A stretch of 64,000 nucleotides of DNA from Paractinoplanes toevensis (lineage in GTDB: Bacteria > Actinomycetota > Actinomycetes > Mycobacteriales > Micromonosporaceae), in the NCBI RefSeq assembly GCF_018332695.1, contig NZ_BOQN01000002.1:1-64000 (forward strand). Direction: 5' to 3'. Below are positions 54,333 through 62,968 of the stretch, piece after piece. Within the stretch, counting starts at the first letter, position 1. Every line of letters starts with the position of its first letter. The position numbers and the translations under genes are program-made. Below the pieces are notes generated by a model. The model was not told the origin of the DNA. It ran no database searches and worked only from the letters and a program-made list of their open reading frames with translations.

Positions 54333-54710
54333 TCAGCCCCAGACGGCCAGTTCCCCGCCGGCCAGGCAGACGATCAGCAGGCCGTCCGGGCCGATGACGG
54401 CCCAGGACTCGTAGTCGTCGTCGGCGCCGACCAGCAGCCGCGCGCCGCCGGCGAAGCCGATCTCCAGCTCACCGGTGTCGCGCGCCCGCGCCGTCCGCAC
54501 GGTGTCGCCGAGCAGGGTCGCGAGGACCTCCGACGAGGTGACGCCGGGCAGCACGGCGAACGGGCCGTCCGCGCCGACCAGCAGCGCGGGGGTCTCGATC
54601 ACGACCTGGCCGCCGCCGGACAGGCCGAGCACGACGGTGGAGTCGAGCCGTACGTACTCCAGCTTCCGCCCGGCCAGAGCCTCGAGCTGCAGCGGACGTC
54701 GTTCAGCCAT
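54333..54710 (-). CDS. DUF6188-like protein
   Basis: Beta-rich protein of 125 residues. The C-terminal pattern GADDDYESWAVIGPDGLLIVCLAGGELAVWG looks like the DUF6188 family, which is sometimes found next to polymorphic toxins. No toxin gene is near here. The family name is from memory and function is unknown. ATG at 54710 (MAERRPLQL) is preferred over an open frame reaching 54782. It converges on katG. Confidence 0.65.
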   Translation of the reverse strand: MAERRPLQLEALAGRKLEYVRLDSTVVLGLSGGGQVVIETPALLVGADGPFAVLPGVTSSEVLATLLGDTVRTARARDTGELEIGFAGGARLLVGADDDYESWAVIGPDGLLIVCLAGGELAVWG

Positions 54711-54855
54711 GACAGACACCATCGGTAACCTCGATCGACTAGTCGAACGTCTTGATCGCAGGACGGTATCCGGGGCTTTCATAAAGAAGCCTTAAATCGG
54801 CGGAGGCATCGGGGAAGCATCGATTGCCCGTTGAGGCAGCCGGTCGGCCCACACA

Positions 54856-54890
54856 TTGACAGGCAACAATCTAATAGGATTGTTAACTTT
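54856..54890 (+). promoter_or_regulatory. GH76 promoter with inverted repeat
   Basis: TTGACA (54856-54861) precedes AACAATC-TAATAG-GATTGTT (54865-54884), a perfect 7-bp inverted repeat. With a 17-nt spacer the -10 would be ATTGTT (54879-54884), which would put the transcript start at or next to the ATG at 54891. The mRNA may therefore be leaderless, with the repressor site covering the core promoter. Confidence 0.55.
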
Positions 54891-56294
54891 ATGTTTCTGA
54901 GCGCCGGCACCGCGGCCCTGGTCGCGGCGGCATCCCTGGTCACACCGGTCGCCGCGGCGGCCACCGTCTGCAATCGGTACTGCGACGGCCGGGACGCGGC
55001 ACTCGCGCCCGCCGACCGGGTGCCGGTGTCCACGAGCATCTACGGCCGGGTCGTCAAGGTGCACGTCAACGACACCGACGCGATGGCCTGGGGCTCGATC
55101 GAGAACGGCCAGGCGGGCGACGAGGTGTGGCTGGACCGGTCCTTCGACGGCGGCCGGAGCTGGGCGGACGGCTCCCGGCTCGGCGACACCACCGGCGGGC
55201 GGACCGCGCAGTTCAACGTCGACGACTGGGGCAGCAACGGCGTCGGCGCCCTGCGCGCCTGCGGCAAGGCCGGCGACCGGCCGGAGATCGTCTGTACCGC
55301 CTGGACGCGCAGCACCTGGAACGCCTGGGACCGGCGTACCGCCGCGGCCACCGCGCTGATGATGCGCTTCGACCGCGGCACCGGACTGTTCGACACCAAC
55401 GGCTGGTGGACCGGCGCGAACGCGCTCACCGCGATCATCGGCAACATCCAGCGCAGCGGCATGAACAGCTACCGGTACGCGATCGCCAGCACCTACGACA
55501 AGCAGATCAACGCGGCGCAGGGCCAGTTCCGCAACGAGTACCTCGACGACACCGGCTGGTGGGGCCTGGCCTGGGTGGCGGCCTACGACCTGACCGGCGA
55601 CAGCCGCTACCTGAACACCGCCCGCGCCGACGCCGACTGGATGTACGCCAACTGGGACACCCGCTGCGGCGGCGGCGTGTACTGGAGCACCGCCCGGACG
55701 GTGAAGAACGCCATCCCGAACAGCCTCTACATCCAGCTCAATGCCGCGCTGAGCCGGCGCATCGGCGGGGACACGGTCTACCGGCAGCGGGCCCAGGCCG
55801 GCTGGACCTGGTTCTCGAGCACCGGCATGCTCAACAGCCAGAACCTGGTCAACGACGGCGTCAACCTGAGCACCTGCCGGAACAACGGCGACGTGACATG
55901 GACGTACAACCAAGGGGTTTTGATCAATGCTCTGGTCGAGCTGAATCGTCTGACCGGGGACGCCGGCGCGCTCGCCACCGCACGCCGGATCGGCGATGCG
56001 ATGACCGCCAGCGGTTACCTCTCCCCCGGCGGCATCCTGCGCGAGCCGAACGAGCCGGACGCGTGCGGCGGCGACGGGGTCTCGTTCAAGGGGGCCGCGA
56101 TCCGCGGGCTGGGCGTGCTCAACGCGGCGACCGGTGGCGCCTACAACGCCTACCTGCAGCGCAACGCGGACAGCGCCTACAACAACGACCGGGACACCCT
56201 GGACGCGTACGGATCACACTGGGCCGGCCCGTTCCGCGGCACGAACCACGGCTGCCAGCACAGCGCCCTGGATCTGCTGAACGCCGCCCCGTGA
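54891..56294 (+). CDS. Secreted GH76 alpha-1,6-mannanase
   Basis: Exported glycoside hydrolase of 467 residues. After a hydrophobic leader (cleavage near VAAAAT) there is a short beta-rich region (about 30-115), then the alpha/alpha-barrel GH76 domain. The paired catalytic aspartates lie in YLDDTGWWGLAW, and DVTWTYNQGVLINALVEL and FKGAAIRGL are also family features. It should cut alpha-1,6-mannan chains such as fungal or mycobacterial mannan. ATG at 54891 agrees with the promoter position but leaves a leader without basic residues. TTG at 54831 would add a basic n-region, so the start is uncertain. Confidence 0.85.
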   Translation: MFLSAGTAALVAAASLVTPVAAAATVCNRYCDGRDAALAPADRVPVSTSIYGRVVKVHVNDTDAMAWGSIENGQAGDEVWLDRSFDGGRSWADGSRLGDTTGGRTAQFNVDDWGSNGVGALRACGKAGDRPEIVCTAWTRSTWNAWDRRTAAATALMMRFDRGTGLFDTNGWWTGANALTAIIGNIQRSGMNSYRYAIASTYDKQINAAQGQFRNEYLDDTGWWGLAWVAAYDLTGDSRYLNTARADADWMYANWDTRCGGGVYWSTARTVKNAIPNSLYIQLNAALSRRIGGDTVYRQRAQAGWTWFSSTGMLNSQNLVNDGVNLSTCRNNGDVTWTYNQGVLINALVELNRLTGDAGALATARRIGDAMTASGYLSPGGILREPNEPDACGGDGVSFKGAAIRGLGVLNAATGGAYNAYLQRNADSAYNNDRDTLDAYGSHWAGPFRGTNHGCQHSALDLLNAAP

Positions 56295-56306
56295 CCAGGG
56301 CCTGTC

Positions 56307-56840
56307 CTAGCGTTCGGTGGCCGTGCAGAACGCGTCGGCCCGGTCGGTGACCAGGTCCTCCGGCGACGGGAAGCGGCGCTGCAACGCGGCCAGGGCATGC
56401 TCGTAGGCGGCCTGGGTGTGGAACGAGTCCCGCATCCGGACCACCGACGCGCGGACCTGGGCGGCGAACTCCTCCGGCCAGCCGACGCGGTGCATCGCCA
56501 TGACGGTGTTGGTGTCGCGGTCGACCAGGACGATCTGCACGACCGGGTCGACGTCCACCCCGGGCAGGCCGTCCTCGGGCCCGAACAGGTGCGGGGAATA
56601 CGGCACCTGGGACCAGCCCAGCACCGGGCCCAGACGGTAGAGAAGAACTCCGGCGTCCTCACCGTCGACCCAGGCGAACTGGGTCGGTGGTGTCGCGACA
56701 GCCTGGACCTCCAGCGGATGCGGCCGGCTCAGGAAGATCATCAACTGGACCGGCTCGCCCGCGAACATTGTCAGGGCGGCACCCTCCGGCCAGCTGATGT
56801 CCGGGTCGAGCCGACTGCCGACCTCGACGATCAGGTGCAC
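56307..56840 (-). CDS. Hypothetical protein
   Basis: Soluble protein of about 177 residues of no family I know. It has a beta-rich N-terminal half (VGSRLDPDISWPEGAALTMF, FAWVDGEDAGVLLYRLG) and a C-terminal helical part (EEFAAQVRASVVRMRDSFHTQAAYEHALAAL in part). The GTG at 56840 was chosen because upstream residues lose coding character. The open frame itself continues to 57173 over the start of the next gene. It converges on the GH76 gene with a 12-base gap. Confidence 0.55.
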   Translation of the reverse strand: MHLIVEVGSRLDPDISWPEGAALTMFAGEPVQLMIFLSRPHPLEVQAVATPPTQFAWVDGEDAGVLLYRLGPVLGWSQVPYSPHLFGPEDGLPGVDVDPVVQIVLVDRDTNTVMAMHRVGWPEEFAAQVRASVVRMRDSFHTQAAYEHALAALQRRFPSPEDLVTDRADAFCTATER

Positions 56841-56900
56841 TTCGTCAGCGTATCCGTGACGCGCGGGTTTATCCGGCACTTCCCGGGCAATCTCTCCGAG

Positions 56901-57389
56901 GTGAAGCTGATCGTCAACGGGGTCGAGTACGAATTCGACCTGGACCCGCGCACCACCCTGCTCGATCTGCTGCGCGAGCACCTCGGCCTGACCGGCGCCA
57001 AGAAGGGCTGTGACCACGGTCAGTGCGGCGCCTGCACCGTCCTGCTCGACGGGCGGCGGGTCAACAGCTGCCTGATCCTGGCCGTCGCGCAGCAGGGGGC
57101 CGAGGTGACCACCGTCGAGGGCCTGGGCACCGCCGAGCGGCCGCACCCGGTGCAGCGCGGTTTCCTCGACCACGACGGTTTCCAGTGCGGCTACTGCACG
57201 CCGGGGCAGATCTGCTCGGCGGTCGGCATGCTCGACGAGGTGAAGCAGGGCCGGCCGAGCGCGGTGACCACACCCGGCGACGACCTGCTCAGCGACGCCG
57301 AGATCCGCGAGCGGATGAGTGGCAACCTGTGCCGCTGCGGCGCCTATCCCAACATGGTCCCGGCGATCAGGCAGGCGGCCGGCGAATGA
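56901..57389 (+). CDS. Molybdenum hydroxylase [2Fe-2S] subunit
   Basis: Small iron-sulfur subunit of 162 residues of the xanthine dehydrogenase/aldehyde oxidoreductase family. The plant-type ferredoxin cluster is bound by [15 protein letters not shown] plus a later cysteine (NSCLI). The second cluster is bound by CGYCTPGQ and CRCGAYPN. It passes electrons from the molybdenum centre to FAD. The GTG at 56901 is used. No Tat signal is seen with this start. Its stop overlaps the FAD subunit by 4 nt. Confidence 0.9.
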   Translation: MKLIVNGVEYEFDLDPRTTLLDLLREHLGLTGAKKGCDHGQCGACTVLLDGRRVNSCLILAVAQQGAEVTTVEGLGTAERPHPVQRGFLDHDGFQCGYCTPGQICSAVGMLDEVKQGRPSAVTTPGDDLLSDAEIRERMSGNLCRCGAYPNMVPAIRQAAGE

Positions 57390-58366
57390 AGACCTTCGAA
57401 TACCGTACGGCTACCGCCGCCTCCGCCGTCCTCGCGCCGGACGCCGCGTTCCTGGCCGGCGGCACCAACCTGGTCGACCTCATGAAGCTGGGCGTGGCCA
57501 CGCCGGACGTCCTGGTCGACGTCACCAAGCTGCCGCTGGACCGGATCACCGATCTTCCGGACGGCGGCCTGCGGGTCGGCGCCACCGTCCGCAACAGCGA
57601 CCTGGCCGCCGATCCGCGCATCCGCGAACGCTATCCGGTGCTCAGCCAGGCACTGCTGGCCGGCGCCTCAGGGCAGCTGCGCAACATGGCGACCACCGGC
57701 GGCAACCTGCTGCAGCGCACCCGGTGCACCTATTTCATGGACCCGAGCACGCCGTGCAACAAGCGGGCGCCCGGCTCCGGCTGCCCGGCCCGCGCCGGCG
57801 ACCACCGCAACCTGGCGATCCTCGGCGGTTCCGAGGCGTGCATCGCCACCCACCCGTCGGACATGGCGGTGGCGCTCGCGGCCCTCGGCGCGCAGGTCCG
57901 GGTGGAGAGCGCGACCGGCGAGCGGACGATCGCGGTGACCGAGCTGCACCGGTTGCCCGGGGACCGGCCGGACCTGGACACCGTTCTCGACCACGGCGAG
58001 ATGATCACCGCGGTGGACCTGCCCGCGCTGCCGTTCGCCACCCGGTCGGCGTACCGCAAGGCCCGCGACCGGGCCTCCTACGCCTTCGCCGTGGGCTCGG
58101 TCGCCGCGGCCCTGGACGTCGCCGACGGCCTGGTCCGGGACGTGCGGCTGGCCTGGGGTGCGGTCGCGCCGAGGCCGTGGCGGGCGACCACCGCCGAACG
58201 GCTGCTGCGTGGGCGGCCGGCCACCCACGAGAACTTCCTGGCCGCCGCCGACGAGGAGTTGCGCGCCGCCCGGCCGCTGCGCGACAACGCGTACAAGACG
58301 ACCCTGACCCGCAACCTGACCGCCGCGGTTCTCACCCGGCTGGCCTCGGCCGGGGAGGCCCGATGA
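57386..58366 (+). CDS. Molybdenum hydroxylase FAD-binding subunit
   Basis: FAD subunit of 326 residues, YagS/PaoB-like. FAD-binding segments are [14 protein letters not shown] and [12 protein letters not shown]. Cysteines in [23 protein letters not shown] (in part) match the loop that holds an extra [4Fe-4S] cluster in PaoB. It is coupled by 4-nt overlaps on both sides. Confidence 0.9.
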   Translation: MKTFEYRTATAASAVLAPDAAFLAGGTNLVDLMKLGVATPDVLVDVTKLPLDRITDLPDGGLRVGATVRNSDLAADPRIRERYPVLSQALLAGASGQLRNMATTGGNLLQRTRCTYFMDPSTPCNKRAPGSGCPARAGDHRNLAILGGSEACIATHPSDMAVALAALGAQVRVESATGERTIAVTELHRLPGDRPDLDTVLDHGEMITAVDLPALPFATRSAYRKARDRASYAFAVGSVAAALDVADGLVRDVRLAWGAVAPRPWRATTAERLLRGRPATHENFLAAADEELRAARPLRDNAYKTTLTRNLTAAVLTRLASAGEAR

Positions 58367-60405
58367 CCGCGACCGTGGGCACACCGCTGGCCCGCCTCGA
58401 AGGACCGGCCAAGGTCACCGGCGCCGCCCGGTACGCCGCCGAATACCCGCAGGACGACGTCGTGCACGGCTGGATCGTCCAGTCCCCGGTGCCGCGTGGC
58501 CGGCTCAACGCCGTGCTGGCCGACCCGACGGCCGACGCCATCGCCGTCCTGTGGCACGGAAACGCCCCGCGGCTCGAGCCGGCCGACGACCCGGAACTGG
58601 ACGTCCTGCAGTCGGACCGGATCAGCTACCGGGGTCAGCCGGTCGCGCTGGTCGTGGCCGAGACCCTGGAGGCGGCCCGCCGCGCCGCCCAGGTGCTGCA
58701 GCTCGACATCACCGCCGAGGAGCACGACGCGGTGCTGCGCGCCGACCATCCCGGCCTCTACACGCCGGAGCAGGTCAACCCGGCCTTTCCCAGCGAGACC
58801 GCGAGCGGTGACGTCGACGCCGCGCTGGCCGCCGCGCCCGTCACGGTCGACGTCACCTACTCGACGCCGGCGCTGCACAACAGCCCGATGGAGCCGCACG
58901 CCACCATCGCCCGCTGGGCCGGCGACGACCTGACCCTCTACGACTCGAACCAGCACCCGTCCGGGATCGCCGCCACGGTCGCCGGCGTCTTCGGCCTCGA
59001 ACCCGAGCGCGTGCACGTGGTGACCGAGCACGTCGGCGGCGGTTTCGGCTCGAAGGGCTCGGCCCGGCCGAACGCGGTCCTCGCCGCCATGGCGGCCCGG
59101 GTGGTCGGCCGCCCGGTCAAGCTGGTGCTGCCCCGGCAGGCGATGTTCAGCCTGGTCGGCTACCGCACCCCGACGATCCAGCAGATCCGGCTCGGCGCCG
59201 ACCCGGACGGCACGCTCACCGCGATCGACCACGCGGCCATCGGGCAGAGCAGCCGGATCCTCGAGTACGCCGAGCAGACCGCGGTCGTCACCCGGCACAT
59301 GTACGCCGCGCCGAACCGGCGTACCGGTCACCGCCTGCTCCGCCTCGACATGCCGACACCCCGGTGGATGCGCGCACCCGGTGAGGCGCCCGGCATGGCC
59401 GCGTTCGAGTGCGCGCTCGACGAGCTGGCCGAGAAGCTCGGGATCGACCCGATCGAGCTGCGCGTCCGCAACGAGCCGGCCGCCGAGCCGGAGGGTGGCA
59501 CCCCGTTCACCAGCCGCCACTACGTCGAGTGCCTGCGGACCGGGGCCGAGCGCTTCGGCTGGGCCGGCCGCGACCCACGACCGCGGCAGCGCCGCGAGGG
59601 CGACTGGTGGATCGGCACCGGCGTGGCCGGGGCGATCTACCCGACCATGGCGCAGCCGTCGACCGCCCGGGTGCGCGCCGTCGGCGACGACTTCGAGGTC
59701 GCGATCGGCGCGGCCGACCTCGGCACCGGAGCCCGCACGATCCTCACCCAGATCGCGGCCGACGCGCTGGGCGTGCCGGTCGACCGGGTGCGGGTCCGGA
59801 TCGGCGACAGCACCCTGCCCAAGGCCTCGGTGGCGGGCGGCTCCTCGGGCAGCGCGTCCTGGGGCTGGGCCGTCACCGGCGCCTGCCGGCAACTGCGCGA
59901 GACGGGCGGCGACGAGGCCGTCTTCGACACCACCGAGCTGATCGAGAAGCAGGAGACCGAGGGCCGGCACGCGTTCGGTGCGCACTTCGCCGAGGTACGC
60001 GTCGACGCCGTCACCGGCGAGGTGCGGGTCTCCCGGCTGTTCGGCATGTACGCCGCCGGCCGCATCCTCAACCCGCGCACCGCCCGCAGCCAGTTCCTCG
60101 GCGGCATGATCATGGGAATGGGCATGGCCCTGCACGAGGAGGGCGTGCTCGACCCGGCGATGGGCGAGTGGATGAACCACGATCTGGCCGGTTACCACAT
60201 CCCCGCGCACGCCGATGTCGAGTCGATCGACGCGGCCTGGCTCGACGAGCGGGACGACCAGCTCAACCCGATGGGCAGCAAGGGCATCGGCGAGATCGGC
60301 ATCGTCGGCTCCCCCGCCGCGATCGTCAACGCGGTGTGGCACGCGACCGGCGTCCGCGTTCGCGACCTGCCGGTCCGTCTCGACAAGCTGCTGTGTGCCG
60401 ATTGA
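58363..60405 (+). CDS. Molybdenum hydroxylase molybdopterin-binding subunit
   Basis: Large subunit of 680 residues, YagR/PaoC-like. It has the N-terminal aldehyde oxidase a/b domain (opening [19 protein letters not shown]), [18 protein letters not shown] and the C-terminal catalytic glutamate in [16 protein letters not shown]. The enzyme oxidises an aldehyde or N-heterocycle, with the natural substrate unknown. It is about 50 residues shorter than E. coli PaoC. No XdhC/PaoD-type cofactor insertion gene is found next to it. Confidence 0.9.
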   Translation: MTATVGTPLARLEGPAKVTGAARYAAEYPQDDVVHGWIVQSPVPRGRLNAVLADPTADAIAVLWHGNAPRLEPADDPELDVLQSDRISYRGQPVALVVAETLEAARRAAQVLQLDITAEEHDAVLRADHPGLYTPEQVNPAFPSETASGDVDAALAAAPVTVDVTYSTPALHNSPMEPHATIARWAGDDLTLYDSNQHPSGIAATVAGVFGLEPERVHVVTEHVGGGFGSKGSARPNAVLAAMAARVVGRPVKLVLPRQAMFSLVGYRTPTIQQIRLGADPDGTLTAIDHAAIGQSSRILEYAEQTAVVTRHMYAAPNRRTGHRLLRLDMPTPRWMRAPGEAPGMAAFECALDELAEKLGIDPIELRVRNEPAAEPEGGTPFTSRHYVECLRTGAERFGWAGRDPRPRQRREGDWWIGTGVAGAIYPTMAQPSTARVRAVGDDFEVAIGAADLGTGARTILTQIAADALGVPVDRVRVRIGDSTLPKASVAGGSSGSASWGWAVTGACRQLRETGGDEAVFDTTELIEKQETEGRHAFGAHFAEVRVDAVTGEVRVSRLFGMYAAGRILNPRTARSQFLGGMIMGMGMALHEEGVLDPAMGEWMNHDLAGYHIPAHADVESIDAAWLDERDDQLNPMGSKGIGEIGIVGSPAAIVNAVWHATGVRVRDLPVRLDKLLCAD

Positions 60406-60431
60406 CGCATTGACTTGAATCCCGGCCGCCG

Positions 60432-61958
60432 ATGCCGATCACGGCCGGCGTGGATCGCTTACTGACCGGCCTGCTCACCGGAACGGCCCTGGTGGTCGCG
60501 CTGTACGCGGCCGGCCTCGACTCCACCCCGATCACCTGGATCGTGGTGGCGATCATCCACGTCTGCCTGATCTGGGTGGCCCGGTCCACGTCCCGGATGC
60601 CCGGCCTGACGCCACCGCTGCGCCGGTTCTGGCGGGCGGTCACCGCGGCCGGTGTCGTCTACCTGCTCGGTGACCTCGCCCAGATCGGCACGGCCGCCCG
60701 CGACCCGTACGCCGCCGTGGCGGCGACCGGCGGCCGGATCCAGATGATCACCCTCTCGGTGGGCAGCGCGCTGCTGATGCTGACGCTGCTCACGGTTCCG
60801 CTGGGGTTCGGCTCGCGCCGCGAACGCATCCGGTTCTGGATGGACGTGGCCACCGTGATGGTGGCCGCCGCCGTCGTGGGCTGGTACATGGTGGTTCCCG
60901 ACCTGCCCGCCGCCCTGCTCAAGGTGCTCAGCGGCCCGGTGATCCTGCTGCTGTGCGTCTTCGTGGTGGCCAAGCTGGTCATGTCGGGCACGGCCCCGTT
61001 CACCCGGGCGTGCGGGATCATCGGCGCGAGCGCGGCCGCCATCAAGTCGGGCGCGGACCTGGTGAGCCGCGACGGTCTCGGCGGCGGTCGCCTGCACTGG
61101 TACCTGGCCTGCACGATCGCCGCGCACGCCGGGCTGGCGATCGCGCTGCGGGTCAACCAGATCCAGCTGGGCCGCAAGGCCGAGAACCTCGCGCCGCGGC
61201 CGCGCAGGCCGTACAGCCTGCTTCCGTACGGCGCGATCGCCGTCACCTACCTGCTGCTTTCCGTCGCGGTGGTCCGGGACGGGTCGCCGACCGTGCCGAT
61301 CGCGCTGGCCGGCGCGGCCGTCAGCACCGCGCTCGTGGTGCTGCGCCAGTTGATGGCGTTCCGGGAGAACGCCCGCCTGCTCGGCGAACTGGACACCAAG
61401 GTACGAGAGTTGCACGAGACCCAGGAGGGGCTGCGCGAGACCCTCGCCCAGCGCGACGCCCTGGCCGCCCGGCTGCACCACCACGCCTTCCACGACGGCC
61501 TGACCGGCCTGCCCAACCGATCGCTGTACGCCGAGCGGCTGGACGCGGCGATCGCGGCCGGCGGCGCGGTGGCGGCCATGCTGATCGACCTGGACGACTT
61601 CAAGGAGGTCAACGACCGGTGGGGACACGCCGCCGGGGACACCCTGCTCCGCGAGATCGCCCTCCGGATGACGGCCTGCGTGCGGGCGGAGGACACGGTG
61701 GCCCGGATCGGCGGCGACGAGTTCGCGGTCCTGCTGACCCCGGGCGCGGACCCGCGGGAGGTGGCGAGCCGGTTGGTCCGGGCGGTCGAGGAGCCGGTGC
61801 TGCTGGCCGGCTTCGGCGAGGCGCGGGTCGGCGCGAGCGTGGGGGTGGCGACGGCCGGCGAACTGACCCGGGACGGCGACTCGCTGCTGCGCGAGGCGGA
61901 TCACGCGATGTACACGGTGAAGCGGGCCGGCAAGGGCTCCTACGCGCTCGCCCCCTGA
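60432..61958 (+). CDS. Membrane GGDEF diguanylate cyclase
   Basis: Protein of 508 residues. About nine hydrophobic helices (about 8-310) form a membrane sensor of no clear name, followed by a coiled coil (about 315-350) and a GGDEF domain. The active-site loop GGDEF at 427-431 is intact. The inhibitory I-site RxxD (R418 to D421) lies five residues before it. It should therefore make c-di-GMP and be product-inhibited. The 3' end overlaps the convergent kinase gene by 19 bp. Confidence 0.9.
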   Translation: MPITAGVDRLLTGLLTGTALVVALYAAGLDSTPITWIVVAIIHVCLIWVARSTSRMPGLTPPLRRFWRAVTAAGVVYLLGDLAQIGTAARDPYAAVAATGGRIQMITLSVGSALLMLTLLTVPLGFGSRRERIRFWMDVATVMVAAAVVGWYMVVPDLPAALLKVLSGPVILLLCVFVVAKLVMSGTAPFTRACGIIGASAAAIKSGADLVSRDGLGGGRLHWYLACTIAAHAGLAIALRVNQIQLGRKAENLAPRPRRPYSLLPYGAIAVTYLLLSVAVVRDGSPTVPIALAGAAVSTALVVLRQLMAFRENARLLGELDTKVRELHETQEGLRETLAQRDALAARLHHHAFHDGLTGLPNRSLYAERLDAAIAAGGAVAAMLIDLDDFKEVNDRWGHAAGDTLLREIALRMTACVRAEDTVARIGGDEFAVLLTPGADPREVASRLVRAVEEPVLLAGFGEARVGASVGVATAGELTRDGDSLLREADHAMYTVKRAGKGSYALAP

Positions 61959-62968
61959 GGCAGGCTGGCCCGCACCAGCCAGCCGCCGCGCTCGGTCGGC
62001 CCGGCCGTGAACTGGCCGCCACGCTGCTGGATCCGCTCGCGCAGACCGGTCAGCCCGTGGCCGGTGCCCGGCACTCCGGGTGGCTCCGCGGCGGCGGGAT
62101 CGTTCTCCACCCGTACGGCCAGATCGCGATCCGAACCGCTCACCGTGACCCGCACGGCCGAGCCCGGCGCGTAGCGCAGGGCGTTCGTCAGGCTCTCCTG
62201 CACCACCCGGAACGCGAGGTGCGCGACCGGCGCGGCCACCCCCTCGCGGTCGCCCTCGAACCGGCAGGTCACGTCCAGGCCGCTGCGCGCCGCCCGGGTG
62301 ACGACCTCCTCGATCAGCGCCAGGTCGGGGCCGTTCACCTCGGTGCCGCCGAGCAGGTCGACCAGCCGCCGCAGGTCGCCGCGCCCCTGCCGGGCCGACT
62401 CGGCGATCGCCTCGAGGGCCGCCCGGGCCCCGACCGGATCGCGGTCGACCAGCCGCTGCCCGGCCGCCGCCTGGATGATCATCACGCTGATCGCGTGGCC
62501 GATGATGTCGTGCAGTTCGGCGGCGATCCGGGCCCGTTCCTGGCGCAGGGCCAGCTCGGCGAAGAGCTCCCGTTCCTCCTCCAGCTCGCGGTTGCGGTCG
62601 GCGAGCTGTTCGGCGGTCTCCCGCCGCAGCCGCAGGATGACGCCGGCCAGGAAGCCGGGGACCCCGAAGATGATCAGCGGGACCGGGTTGGTCTCGCCGG
62701 TGGTCAGATGGAGCACGGCGAAGAGCGCGACCAGGTAACCGGCCAGCCCGACGCCGGCCCAGTAGCTGCGGAAACCCAGCCCCGCCACGGTCGACAGCAG
62801 AGCCATCAGCACGAAGGCGAGATCGGGGAACCGGCCCGGCCCGGCGAGCGCCGCGCCCGCCAGCCACAGCGCGCCGCCGGTCAGGGCCACCGCCCGGGGA
62901 CGGGTGCGCCACCACAGCAAGGCCAGCCCACTCCCGATCAGGCAAGCGGTGATGAGCACCCCGCTCAC
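61940..62968 (-). CDS. DesK/NarX-type sensor histidine kinase
   Basis: Membrane kinase of 342 residues. About four helices (about 5-110) and a coiled coil lead to HisKA_3 with the phospho-acceptor in RIAAELHDIIGHAISVMI. The HATPase has VVQESLTNALRYAPG and GTGHGLTGLRERI. It overlaps an upstream gene encoding a degenerate kinase by 4 nt (ATGA). No response regulator gene lies downstream. One may lie beyond the right edge. Confidence 0.88.
   Translation of the reverse strand: MSGVLITACLIGSGLALLWWRTRPRAVALTGGALWLAGAALAGPGRFPDLAFVLMALLSTVAGLGFRSYWAGVGLAGYLVALFAVLHLTTGETNPVPLIIFGVPGFLAGVILRLRRETAEQLADRNRELEEERELFAELALRQERARIAAELHDIIGHAISVMIIQAAAGQRLVDRDPVGARAALEAIAESARQGRGDLRRLVDLLGGTEVNGPDLALIEEVVTRAARSGLDVTCRFEGDREGVAAPVAHLAFRVVQESLTNALRYAPGSAVRVTVSGSDRDLAVRVENDPAAAEPPGVPGTGHGLTGLRERIQQRGGQFTAGPTERGGWLVRASLPQGASA

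Noticed and set aside
54333..54710. Immunity protein of a toxin system
   Set aside because: DUF6188-like proteins can be linked to toxins, but no toxin gene or secretion marker is near.
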